This document shows, one piece after another, positions 33,419-40,302 of a stretch of 45,464 nt of DNA. Position 1 is the first letter of the stretch, and each line of letters opens with the position of its first letter. Below the pieces are notes generated by a model. The model saw only the letters and a program-made list of their open reading frames with translations. It searched no databases and was not told the origin of the DNA. Source of the DNA: a virus; IMG/VR virus record IMGVR_UViG_3300037245_002570, positions 1 through 45,464 of that record; one strand, given 5' to 3'. The position numbers and the translations under genes were made by a program.

Positions 33419-33541
33419 CTATATTAATTGTTGTATTAACGTACAGATTATACTAACCAAAATTATTCCAAGAAGTATGGCAAATTCCACCAAAATTATA
33501 GCCATAGCTCCTTCTATTACACGATCAAATTTAGACTCCAT
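33419..33541 (-). CDS. 40-residue membrane protein
   Basis: A small ORF starting one base after the preceding stop (TAA-A-ATG), with GGAGG eight bases upstream. A charged N-terminus (MESKFDRVIEG) is followed by one long hydrophobic segment (AIILVEFAILLGIILVSIIC). A second 40-residue single-pass protein of similar build lies at 34224. Role unknown; small host-membrane modulators are common in early operons. Confidence 0.6.
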   Translation of the reverse strand: MESKFDRVIEGAMAIILVEFAILLGIILVSIICTLIQQLI

Positions 33542-33542
33542 T

Positions 33543-33710
33543 TTAACTTCCTCCCCCTTTCATTTCCTCAAAATTCTTACACTTAACCCCATCCTCCCAA
33601 TCTACCATGAACCATTTATCACTTTCCATCTCTGTCAGCATATGATTATGACAGACTTGAATAGCTCCTGGGAGAGTAAAGAGGTATATACACTTTTCAC
33701 AAGGTTTCAT
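33543..33710 (-). CDS. Small Cys-containing protein
   Basis: 55 residues with CxxC near the start (MKPCEKCIYLF), CHNH mid-protein and KCKNF near the end, a pattern able to bind one zinc. ATG overlaps the upstream stop by ATGA (33710-33707). Family not recognised. Confidence 0.55.
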   Translation of the reverse strand: MKPCEKCIYLFTLPGAIQVCHNHMLTEMESDKWFMVDWEDGVKCKNFEEMKGGGS

Positions 33711-33949
33711 GGGGAGGTCTCCATTTTATAATTCATAGTAATTTGAAGTACAAAAGAGTTTCTTTTACTATCTAATTGAGTAATCCACATATGACCAAAC
33801 CAAAAGGTTTCTTCTAACAGCCATTTTTCCAGCATATTAAAAACTTCAACATGAAGGCCATGAGGTAAAGGTTTTACAATTATTTCTATTTTTAATCCTC
33901 CAGTTACCTCTGTACAAATAGGTTCTCCTGTAATTGGTAAACAAAACAT
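33707..33949 (-). CDS. Hypothetical protein
   Basis: An 80-residue beta-rich protein with an aromatic middle (LEKWLLEETFWFGHMWITQL). The GGGAGAATAGGGAAG leader fits the conserved leftward ribosome-site motif. The segment FWFGHMWI is similar to EMWFGHDP in the 32097 protein and to DTWL in 29994; these short proteins could be loosely related, but this is weak. Confidence 0.55.
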   Translation of the reverse strand: MFCLPITGEPICTEVTGGLKIEIIVKPLPHGLHVEVFNMLEKWLLEETFWFGHMWITQLDSKRNSFVLQITMNYKMETSP

Positions 33950-33975
33950 CTTCCCTATTCTCCCTTCTATTCCCT

Positions 33976-34221
33976 CTACCCTTGTGGAATATCCTCACAA
34001 TGAGGACAATATTTAGCTCTTCTACTTTGAGAGATTTCTACAACATACAACTTAGCTCCACATTCTATGTTGCAACAATGTGTTAGAAATGGTGATCTAT
34101 TAGCTGTTGCAAGCGTATTCCTGTATGTCTGAGTGTTAGAATGTTTAGGCTCCTTAAAAGTATGTAATCTTGCTTGACGAATTTGTGGGATTAATTGTCG
34201 TGAGCTTATTAATTCTGGCAT
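33976..34221 (-). CDS. Small zinc-finger protein
   Basis: 81 residues, basic and polar N-terminal half, then a C-terminal finger with a CNIEC pair and a CPHC pair separated by about 17 residues, containing AKLYVVEISQSRRAKY. It is likely a single zinc ribbon for nucleic-acid or protein binding. Starts two bases after the stop of the small membrane gene at 34224. Confidence 0.6.
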   Translation of the reverse strand: MPELISSRQLIPQIRQARLHTFKEPKHSNTQTYRNTLATANRSPFLTHCCNIECGAKLYVVEISQSRRAKYCPHCEDIPQG

Positions 34222-34223
34222 AA

Positions 34224-34346
34224 TTATTCACCCTTGAAGACTGTAGCAATTAAGTTAGCTATAACAATTACACCTATTACAACTTGTAATGTAATTATTG
34301 TACTTAGAACAGAAGCTAAACCCTTAAGATCTAAATTCTCTATCAT
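34224..34346 (-). CDS. 40-residue membrane protein
   Basis: A small ORF with GGAGACTAAAA before the ATG. The N-terminus is polar (MIENLDLKGLAS), followed by a hydrophobic segment (TIITLQVVIGVIVIANLIAT) and a short basic tail. It sits between the secreted glycosidase-like gene and a zinc-finger gene, and resembles the 33419 protein only in size and topology. Confidence 0.6.
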   Translation of the reverse strand: MIENLDLKGLASVLSTIITLQVVIGVIVIANLIATVFKGE

Positions 34347-34356
34347 TTTTAGTCTC

Positions 34357-35559
34357 CTATTCCGCTATCAAATCTTTATAACTCTGAAATGAGAAGTAGA
34401 TATTCTCATCAAAATCCTGTAACCCCATATGAAACCACCGACTGCCGGGGTTTTCTCTGCTCGGATCATCAAACGGGCCAATACGGAGGACGCAGATTGG
34501 GGTTACGCCGAGGGAATACAGATTCCTCAGCCGGAGATCTAGTGCATCCGCTTGAACCTGCTTCTCCTCATAAGTTATAGTCTCCGCTCCGCTATACTCT
34601 GCATATAAATCACAATCAGTGTCTAGCTCCCCCATCTCTAAGACTACAATATCTTGATCATAGCTGCCAGCAGTCATAAGGGCTTGAAGTTGTGTAACCT
34701 TAGCTGTGTCGAAACTTTGACACTCGTACATATGGAAATCGACTTTAGTGACATAAATATCACAGCCCGCGATAACAGTAGCAAGGGTTGCAGGGAATAC
34801 TCCGGCCCACGGTTCTACAGTTAGCCCTGCCATGACTATTTCGGTAGTAGCATTTGCGGCTTGTACCCCTGCATACCCTTTCTTAACCAGTTCTATATAT
34901 TCATCCATAGTCCCTAGCCAGTTAGCACTAAGAGTCGGGACTGGCTCCGGGAGAAGTTGGGATATGCTATATATCTCGCTCTCAAATTGTACCGCCCATA
35001 GACCTTGATCTTCATACCTATCAACCATTACAGTTATAAAGTCTCGGAAATGGGTTGCATGGGTTGGGGTACTAGAGGGTGGACCATTCTTTACATTACG
35101 TTTTACTCCTCTTGCATCTACTACAGCTTGTATTTGTGGTAGGTATTCGGTGTGCTCTCTGTCCCAATCTGCGGTACTATAGACGGATATGATTACTCTG
35201 ATGTCGTCTCCATCAGGAAGGGCAGCTTTTGCGGCGAAGAATTCATCTGGGCGAGACCAGTCATAGTCTCCTGCAGCAAGTTCACACAGAGAACGGTGAA
35301 GATCATATCTAACTGTCCCGGTGCCGAGTTTCTCAACTCCTCTCCAATACTTCGCCATAGCTATGGAGTCATGTCCTGGAAGCATATCATGCCAGAGGAA
35401 ACAGGCTCCCCAGTCTTCATCATATGTGACTGTAGCAGGTGGAGGTGTAGGTTGACATGCGGGTGTAAAGCGTGACCACCATGCGGCGTCAGTGCTTCCT
35501 GTGAATATTAGGATTAAGAGGATGGTTAATGCGATGGTGAAGAGTTTTTTAGTTTTCAT
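34357..35559 (-). CDS. Secreted glycoside-hydrolase-like TIM-barrel protein
   Basis: A 400-residue protein with a clear signal peptide (residues 1-25, cleavage near TDA|A). The mature part shows clan GH-A style features: GVEKLGTGTVRYDLHRS near strand 2, a candidate acid/base in WAVQFESE (Glu193 or Glu195) and a candidate nucleophile in DIVVLEMGE (Glu308). This resembles GH5/GH39-type barrels but no family is certain. It lies in the early leftward operon, far from the fibre genes, so an early-secreted enzyme acting on host capsule or matrix is more likely than a virion depolymerase. AAAGGAGATTCAAA precedes the ATG. Confidence 0.6.
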   Translation of the reverse strand: MKTKKLFTIALTILLILIFTGSTDAAWWSRFTPACQPTPPPATVTYDEDWGACFLWHDMLPGHDSIAMAKYWRGVEKLGTGTVRYDLHRSLCELAAGDYDWSRPDEFFAAKAALPDGDDIRVIISVYSTADWDREHTEYLPQIQAVVDARGVKRNVKNGPPSSTPTHATHFRDFITVMVDRYEDQGLWAVQFESEIYSISQLLPEPVPTLSANWLGTMDEYIELVKKGYAGVQAANATTEIVMAGLTVEPWAGVFPATLATVIAGCDIYVTKVDFHMYECQSFDTAKVTQLQALMTAGSYDQDIVVLEMGELDTDCDLYAEYSGAETITYEEKQVQADALDLRLRNLYSLGVTPICVLRIGPFDDPSRENPGSRWFHMGLQDFDENIYFSFQSYKDLIAE

Positions 35560-35695
35560 TTTGAATCTCCTTTAGGTTTTCCGTCAATAATTTATCCAGT
35601 TTGCCATTAATTTCCATAAGTTGTGATCGTAGTTCAATCTCGACCATTTCCGCTATACTCTTGATTTGTTTAAATGAGATAAATACTTCAGGCAT
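35549..35695 (-). CDS. Small coiled-coil protein
   Basis: 48 residues, helical, with a heptad-like core (SIAEMVEIELRSQLMEINGK). It starts within the upstream stop (TAATG) and its end overlaps the start of the secreted glycosidase-like gene by 11 bases, so translation of the two is likely coupled. Confidence 0.55.
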   Translation of the reverse strand: MPEVFISFKQIKSIAEMVEIELRSQLMEINGKLDKLLTENLKEIQNEN

Positions 35696-36009
35696 TATTT
35701 CTCTCCTTCTTGGTTGATTCTATTCTCTTGTGCTTTCGCCCATGCCCATGCGGCTTTGGCGGCTTCGAGCTCTGTGTGAAAATTAGCACATATGTGTGTA
35801 TGCTTTTGAATGCCAACAGTTATCATTGCCCCATCTTTTCGAAGGTAAGCTCGATAGTGGCTGTGTTCATCCACTATTTGTGATTCGTACCCCATCTTCT
35901 CAAGCTCCGCCTCGATCTCGGTGAGGGCTGCTTTGTGTCTTTCGTAGCTTGAGTTGGCCTTATAAGTGGTTGCTATAAACCCCTTGCGCAGATCACTTTC
36001 GCTTTTCAC
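35695..36009 (-). CDS. Hypothetical protein
   Basis: 104 residues, an alpha-beta-beta-alpha pattern (ALTEIEAELEKMGYESQIVD, then strands, then FHTELEAAKAAWAWAKAQE) reminiscent of small dsRBD- or Swiss-army-like folds, but no family is certain. ATGA overlap with the upstream Cys-rich gene. Confidence 0.55.
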   Translation of the reverse strand: MKSESDLRKGFIATTYKANSSYERHKAALTEIEAELEKMGYESQIVDEHSHYRAYLRKDGAMITVGIQKHTHICANFHTELEAAKAAWAWAKAQENRINQEGEK

Positions 36010-37241
36010 CTTGGGCTCCCTTCCTCGCCGGACAGATCGTGCAGCTTGACAAGCGCGTCGGCGGGGTCGGTGATGGGGAGGATATTATCTAAGCTGTGAT
36101 CCTCTCCACAAGAATCTGTTACCGTGTTTGGGATGCTACTACATCCAACGATTTGTACCAATGCACCCCTTAAATGACTTTTTGCTCCACCCCTACACCC
36201 TTTTATCCTCACCGCCACATACGGCTTGAACGCTTCTTTCTTCCGTTGCAACACTCCTTTATGTGAACAACCCACACAGCTATACTCCTTGAAATCATGA
36301 GGGCAAGGTGCGTTACAGTTGTATGGACACAGCCTTAACTCTTCCTTCGGCCCAAGCGCCAAGATTTTGTCGATGATGGCGAGGACGGCTTCGGAGCCAT
36401 ATTTTTTGCATGGGCAGCGCCCCCCACGATCATGAAATATTGGGTCACACATTTTTAGGCAGTCTTGAGGTTGTTGCACTCTGTTCCACACAAGGAAGTG
36501 CGGACAACTGTGTTCAGGTGTTTTACAATTCGCCCACTTTCCCCAAGCCTCATACTCTGCCTTCTCAAGCTGCACCACATTATGAGGCGGCAGGAGAGGC
36601 TTTTGCGCTTTGAGGACTTCTTTGAGGATGGGGAGAGCTTCGGACTTGGATGAGCCCTCGTTAGAGTAAGGGCATTTGTCGAACTCGCTGCTACCCTCGA
36701 ATATCCTGTGGCATAGCCGATCACATTTGGAGGCTGTATCGTTGCAATATCGGTCCTTGTTTTCAAGGCCCTTGATTATCAGGGCAAGGCATCCCCTCTC
36801 CTCCTTCTCCAACTCCGGCACGTTGTATTTCATCTCGTCGGGGATTGTGAGCGCGAGAATCTTCCACGCTTCTTTGTCGAGATTGTTCTTGACATACAGC
36901 AGAAGCTCTCGCCTTGCGGGTGTGAGGGATTCGCGGATGTATTCGAGGAGGAGGATGTGGGCTTTGGAGCCTTTAACAAGACGAATCATATCTCCTACAA
37001 TTCCTCCAGCCCATTCTCCCCAACCCCAAGCACTAACTAAATGTGGGGTTATTTCACCTCGTCCAACACATCCATACTCTTCCCGCTTCGCCTCCAGCAG
37101 TTCCCTCAGTTCTTCGTTAAATTTCAGATTGTTGCTTGGCATATCTATTCTCCTTTTTTGAATTTTATACTGTTGTATTGGTGTCCATTCTGTTCCTTGG
37201 AAGAATTCTTTTCTTTCATGATAATCACTAAACCATCCCAT
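36006..37241 (-). CDS. Cysteine-rich hypothetical protein, possible metal clusters
   Basis: 411 residues from ATG 37241 (TAATG coupling, GGAGG close upstream). A second in-frame ATG at 37142 has an even better GGAGAATAG site and would give 378 residues. Residues ~55-85 contain a conserved-looking GCVGRGEITPHLVSAWGWGE. The C-terminal half has many Cys pairs and clusters (CNDTASKCDRLC, CKTPEHSCPH, CLKMCDP, CPCKKYG, CPYNCNAPCPHD, CVGCSH), enough for several zinc or Fe-S sites. Function unknown. The base composition is less AT-rich than its neighbours. Confidence 0.65.
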   Translation of the reverse strand: MGWFSDYHERKEFFQGTEWTPIQQYKIQKRRIDMPSNNLKFNEELRELLEAKREEYGCVGRGEITPHLVSAWGWGEWAGGIVGDMIRLVKGSKAHILLLEYIRESLTPARRELLLYVKNNLDKEAWKILALTIPDEMKYNVPELEKEERGCLALIIKGLENKDRYCNDTASKCDRLCHRIFEGSSEFDKCPYSNEGSSKSEALPILKEVLKAQKPLLPPHNVVQLEKAEYEAWGKWANCKTPEHSCPHFLVWNRVQQPQDCLKMCDPIFHDRGGRCPCKKYGSEAVLAIIDKILALGPKEELRLCPYNCNAPCPHDFKEYSCVGCSHKGVLQRKKEAFKPYVAVRIKGCRGGAKSHLRGALVQIVGCSSIPNTVTDSCGEDHSLDNILPITDPADALVKLHDLSGEEGSPR

Positions 37242-37603
37242 TATCCTCCATCCCTCACAATCCTATCACCCATCTTTTCCGCCCAGGGACCTACAATTAT
37301 CTTCCCTTTCTCCTCTTCTCTCCCCTTAATAACCGCATACGCCATTCGGACAGCTTCCTCAATGACATCTGCAAAATGCTTAGGTTCTAGGCCAGAGTCG
37401 ATGAAGATTCGGGCTTGGGCGTATATGCTCATGGCCATGCAGCAGGTCATATCCTCAACACTTATCCCACGAGCATTAGAGCTGAATTTGGCATCCTTCC
37501 CTATGGAATAGGTATAGGTAAGGCCATGATCAGTGTCTGTGAGAAGATCGTCTAGAGCTTTGAATAGACGAAGTGCTTTTTGTTGGGTTTCTGCTTGGGT
37601 CAT
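37241..37603 (-). CDS. Hypothetical helical protein
   Basis: 120 residues from ATG 37603, chosen because it overlaps the zinc-ribbon gene's stop by ATGA; the in-frame ATG at 37621 lies six codons upstream inside that gene. Mostly helical with a LFKALDDLLTD motif and an AQARIFIDSGLEPKHFADVI segment. Not recognised. Confidence 0.6.
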   Translation of the reverse strand: MTQAETQQKALRLFKALDDLLTDTDHGLTYTYSIGKDAKFSSNARGISVEDMTCCMAMSIYAQARIFIDSGLEPKHFADVIEEAVRMAYAVIKGREEEKGKIIVGPWAEKMGDRIVRDGG

Positions 37604-38319
37604 GGTGTATACTCCTGACATTCTTTGTTTATACAGATTGGAGCAAGTCTATCATCTTCAGGTTGATGTAAATGGTCTTGACAGCGATAACAATGTTCTT
37701 CAACTGCTCTAATAGTTGGAGTGAAACATTGTGTTTCAACCTCTACTGGAAGATCTCTTCTTTGCCCAAAAGATTTACATACTTCATTAGGGCAAGCATT
37801 ATTAACTAGAAAATGACCACATATCCCACAAGGTATTTCTAAAGGTGCTCCTTCACAATCATTATTTGCACAAGCCCCTTCAAAATCAAGCTTCATTCCA
37901 CATTCAGTACAGTAAGGTATCTTTGATACCAACTCTTTACAATTAAAACAATACCCATCACTATCTAAACCTTGTCTACACACAGGACAATTACTATGAA
38001 TACCATCTTTATGACTAACTTCTATCGGAATATCCTTCAAATTAGTTCCTGCTTCCTTTTTTCCTCTTTTAACATCCTCATAAGAGGGGAATTTCACCTC
38101 ATATGGTTTAGGAAACATCATCACAAACCCATCCACAAGCTTATTCGCAAGGTGGATCTGCTTTTGAGCTAAGTCCCATTGGCGAGCGCTTTGTGCTTCC
38201 ATGAGGGCGAATTTGGCTTTGAGAGCTTCAATTTCCTTCTTAAGCTGATCTCTGGTTCTTAGGAGTAACTGGTTCTCCGCGAGGAGGGTTTCGAATGCTG
38301 CTGTTGTGATTCTGGTCAT
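37600..38319 (-). CDS. Coiled coil plus four tandem zinc ribbons
   Basis: A 239-residue protein. Residues ~10-65 form a coiled coil (LLRTRDQLKKEIEALKAKFA). From ~108 come four successive zinc-ribbon modules, each CxxC-x(7-12)-Cx(2-4)C: CPVC..CFNC, CTEC..CANNDC, CGIC..CPNEVC, CYRC..CINKEC. Tandem ribbons behind a coiled coil suggest an oligomeric adaptor that binds nucleic acid or proteins. No enzyme domain is present. ATGA overlaps on both ends put it firmly in the operon. Confidence 0.65.
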   Translation of the reverse strand: MTRITTAAFETLLAENQLLLRTRDQLKKEIEALKAKFALMEAQSARQWDLAQKQIHLANKLVDGFVMMFPKPYEVKFPSYEDVKRGKKEAGTNLKDIPIEVSHKDGIHSNCPVCRQGLDSDGYCFNCKELVSKIPYCTECGMKLDFEGACANNDCEGAPLEIPCGICGHFLVNNACPNEVCKSFGQRRDLPVEVETQCFTPTIRAVEEHCYRCQDHLHQPEDDRLAPICINKECQEYTP

Positions 38320-38489
38320 GAGGAATTCTCCTTTTTTACAAGTTCAGCCCAATGTTCAATATTTGGGAAGTCTTTATTAGCATCTTCAACAAGTTGATCA
38401 CACATTTTTTTAGGGTAGGATAAAGTTCCTTGTCCTTCATAATCTGTAAGTTTACTCTTCCATTTTAAGATATACATATCCTCACTCAT
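38316..38489 (-). CDS. Small hypothetical protein
   Basis: 57 residues, ATGA-coupled to both neighbours (38489-38486 and 38319-38316). Its last codons carry the GGAGAATTC ribosome site of the zinc-ribbon gene. A strand-rich N-terminus and helical middle (KKMCDQLVEDANKDFPNI). Not recognised. Confidence 0.6.
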   Translation of the reverse strand: MSEDMYILKWKSKLTDYEGQGTLSYPKKMCDQLVEDANKDFPNIEHWAELVKKENSS

Positions 38490-38989
38490 TCCACCACCTC
38501 TCCTCTCTTAATCCTCTCCATCATCGCCACAAGATCATCAAGATCACTTACCTTAACCTGTCCAGTCTTTATAGCCTTCCTTGTCGTATCCGCGATGGAG
38601 CCTTTTTTAGTTATAGCCCTTGCGGATGATGCCTTCGCTTTCCTCTTCTTAGCTTCCACCGGGATGTAATTAGCCCCATGAAGGCGAGCGATTCTTTCAT
38701 CGAGGGTTTCGTCTGATATTTGTGTTATATCCTCCGGCCGGTAGAGGACGGTAGCTATCGGGTGGATTTCAAAGGAATTTTTGTTCTTTCCTCGTAAAGC
38801 TTTAACTACCAAACGAGATATTTCGTTAGGTTTATTTTTATAATATAATACCTGTTGAATGGTTACAATTTCTTCGACTGTTTTACTTTTTCCTATATTA
38901 AAATTAGTGCGTCGGATAGAAATCATATCCCCAATTTGGAATCCTTCTGGTTCAGGAACAAGGTGTGGATTAGGGTCTGTGGGGAGCAT
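38486..38989 (-). CDS. Hypothetical protein with basic DNA-binding-like region
   Basis: 167 residues. The first half is beta-rich with an SH3-like flavour (FQIGDMISIRRTNF). The second half is strongly basic (EAKKRKAKASSARAITKKGS) followed by helices (VSDLDDLVAMMERIKRGEV). It could bind nucleic acid; no named family. Confidence 0.55.
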   Translation of the reverse strand: MLPTDPNPHLVPEPEGFQIGDMISIRRTNFNIGKSKTVEEIVTIQQVLYYKNKPNEISRLVVKALRGKNKNSFEIHPIATVLYRPEDITQISDETLDERIARLHGANYIPVEAKKRKAKASSARAITKKGSIADTTRKAIKTGQVKVSDLDDLVAMMERIKRGEVVE

Positions 38990-38992
38990 GGC

Positions 38993-39142
38993 TTAGAATT
39001 CTCCTTCAACGAAGCCTATCATTTTTAAGAAGGTTGTTATAATTGCAGTAGTTTCACTAGTAGCATTTTCTCTAACTAAAACTACATCATCAACTTGCCA
39101 TTCTTCTTGACTTCTAATAGTAACTTCAAGTTTATCTAACAT
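38993..39142 (-). CDS. Small hypothetical protein
   Basis: 49 residues from ATG 39142 preceded by GGAGAATAGAAAG. The N-terminus reads as strands (LDKLEVTIRSQEEWQVDDVV) and the C-terminus as a helix with TTAIITTFLK. It is the first gene after repeat copy 5. Confidence 0.55.
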   Translation of the reverse strand: MLDKLEVTIRSQEEWQVDDVVLVRENATSETTAIITTFLKMIGFVEGEF

Positions 39143-39159
39143 CTTTCTATTCTCCTAGG

Positions 39160-39180
39160 CTATTCCCAACTTGCAATTAG
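39160..39180 (+). repeat. Dispersed 21-bp element, copy 5
   Basis: CTATT-CCCAA-CT-TGCAATTAG, flanked by AGG and CCT so that the dyad extends (AGGCTA / TAGCCT), followed by CCTAATTA as in copy 4. It is immediately downstream of the ribbon-helix-helix-like gene and upstream of the 49-residue gene. Confidence 0.8.
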
Positions 39181-39181
39181 C

Positions 39182-39352
39182 CTAATTATCTTCCTTAACC
39201 AAAAACGCATCAAATGCTTGGAGGGCAAATGTGGTCTTTCCCATAAACCTCCCTTCCATGAACTTATGAATCCTCTTCGCAAGAGGTAAGGGGACATTAA
39301 TCTGGAACATCTCGACGTCTTTTTCATCTTTGATGTTAATTCCTTCAGCCAT
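39182..39352 (-). CDS. Ribbon-helix-helix-like small protein
   Basis: 56 residues. The segment VEMFQINVPLPLAKRIHKFM then a turn and TTFALQAFDAFL follows the strand-helix-helix order of Arc/MetJ-type DNA-binding proteins, which act as dimers on palindromic operators. It is the only clear candidate transcription regulator in the leftward operon. The start ATG lies two bases beyond the upstream stop. The call is from pattern only. Confidence 0.5.
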   Translation of the reverse strand: MAEGINIKDEKDVEMFQINVPLPLAKRIHKFMEGRFMGKTTFALQAFDAFLVKEDN

Positions 39353-39354
39353 GT

Positions 39355-39771
39355 TTATTCACCACCTTTATTATCTTGTAGCACTCTATCAATCTCATTC
39401 AATAAATCTGTTGTTGTATCACACCATGAATACATCATTCTGTGCATTAAACCAAGTTTTTCATTCTTTGCTCTAAATCCTATTATAGGAACATTAGAAG
39501 CATATGCTGCTCCAATTTCAGCCCAAGCATCATTTCCAGATGAACCTATATAGATAACAAGATTACTTTTAGTTGCTCCATTAAGATCAAAGTGAAACTT
39601 TTTTAGACCTAAATTAGACCAAATCCAAGTTTTTATGTCTAAATTGTGTTCAGCGTCTTGAGCTTCTCTAATGAAAGATATAATTTCATAATTTTTCCTT
39701 TCAAGAGTTGTTGTTAGCAATTCAACAGCTAATCTATGTCTCCAGGATGCTGTAATATATATCTTTTTCAT
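39355..39771 (-). CDS. Nucleoside 2-deoxyribosyltransferase-like protein
   Basis: 138 residues. Features of the NDT superfamily: N-terminal KIYITASW strand, helix, then ATKSNLVIYIGSSGNDAWAE (the D/N-x-W-x-E region that holds the catalytic Glu), IGAAYASNVPIIGF. These enzymes move or hydrolyse deoxyribose from nucleosides. With the 27468 protein it suggests nucleotide-pool remodelling. ATGA overlap with the upstream gene. Substrate unknown. Confidence 0.65.
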   Translation of the reverse strand: MKKIYITASWRHRLAVELLTTTLERKNYEIISFIREAQDAEHNLDIKTWIWSNLGLKKFHFDLNGATKSNLVIYIGSSGNDAWAEIGAAYASNVPIIGFRAKNEKLGLMHRMMYSWCDTTTDLLNEIDRVLQDNKGGE

Positions 39772-39989
39772 TCTTTATCCTCCATATCCTCATCCGTCGG
39801 GCCATACACGGCTTGAAGGTAAGCTTGATAGAATGTTTCTATTCCAATTTCACCATCAAGAGCTAACATTAATTCAAGAGGTGTAAAATTGTTTTCTATC
39901 CAGCCAAGAAAATTTATTCTGACTGGTAATGTTACATATTTTTCTTTCCACGCAGCAAGTTCACCCTTCAACTTCTCTAGTTTGGTCAT
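39768..39989 (-). CDS. Small hypothetical protein
   Basis: 73 residues, N-terminal coiled-coil helix (TKLEKLKGELAAWKEKYVTL), an acidic C-terminus. Overlaps the upstream stop as TAATG. Not recognised. Confidence 0.55.
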   Translation of the reverse strand: MTKLEKLKGELAAWKEKYVTLPVRINFLGWIENNFTPLELMLALDGEIGIETFYQAYLQAVYGPTDEDMEDKE

Positions 39990-40141
39990 TATTTATATCT
40001 CCAATTATGAACAAAGCCAAAGGCGCAAATAGTAAATATTATAAGGAATAGAAGATTTAATATTGTTTCCCCTTCACCTAAATTTTGTATATTTATCATA
40101 ATCATAATCATCAATATCCCAAATCCTATCATATTTTTCAT
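39989..40141 (-). CDS. Tandem two-segment membrane protein B
   Basis: 50 residues from ATG 40141 (ATGA overlap with membrane protein A; GGAGGGG upstream); the longer in-frame reading would start inside that gene. Two hydrophobic segments (IGFGILMIMIMI and ILNLLFLIIFTICAFGFV), ending HNWRYK. It aligns with the upstream-encoded protein A over most of its length: N-x-IG-[WF]-G-[VI]-L in segment 1 and FT-I-x-x-FGF-[IV]-x-x-WR in segment 2. Confidence 0.6.
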   Translation of the reverse strand: MKNMIGFGILMIMIMINIQNLGEGETILNLLFLIIFTICAFGFVHNWRYK

Positions 40142-40302
40142 GATACTCCCCTCCAAGACCAGATAAAGCCAAATACAATAATTGTAAAGAATATCATTTG
40201 AATCCCTTTGACAAGGCCAATACTTGTTGGGGCATTGAGATCCATATTTATCATCAACAACAAAACTCCCCAACCTATCAGATTTCTAGTAGCTTTATCC
40301 AT
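40138..40302 (-). CDS. Tandem two-segment membrane protein A
   Basis: 54 residues: MDKATRNLIGWGVLLLMINM, a short loop, then IFFTIIVFGFIWSWRG. A paralogue of the next gene, with which it shares an ATGA overlap. Start ATG 40302 is preceded by GGGAGAATGG. Size and two-helix layout resemble holin/antiholin or small toxin-like membrane proteins, but the early-operon position argues against late lysis; superinfection exclusion or host-membrane modification are alternatives. Confidence 0.6.
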   Translation of the reverse strand: MDKATRNLIGWGVLLLMINMDLNAPTSIGLVKGIQMIFFTIIVFGFIWSWRGVS

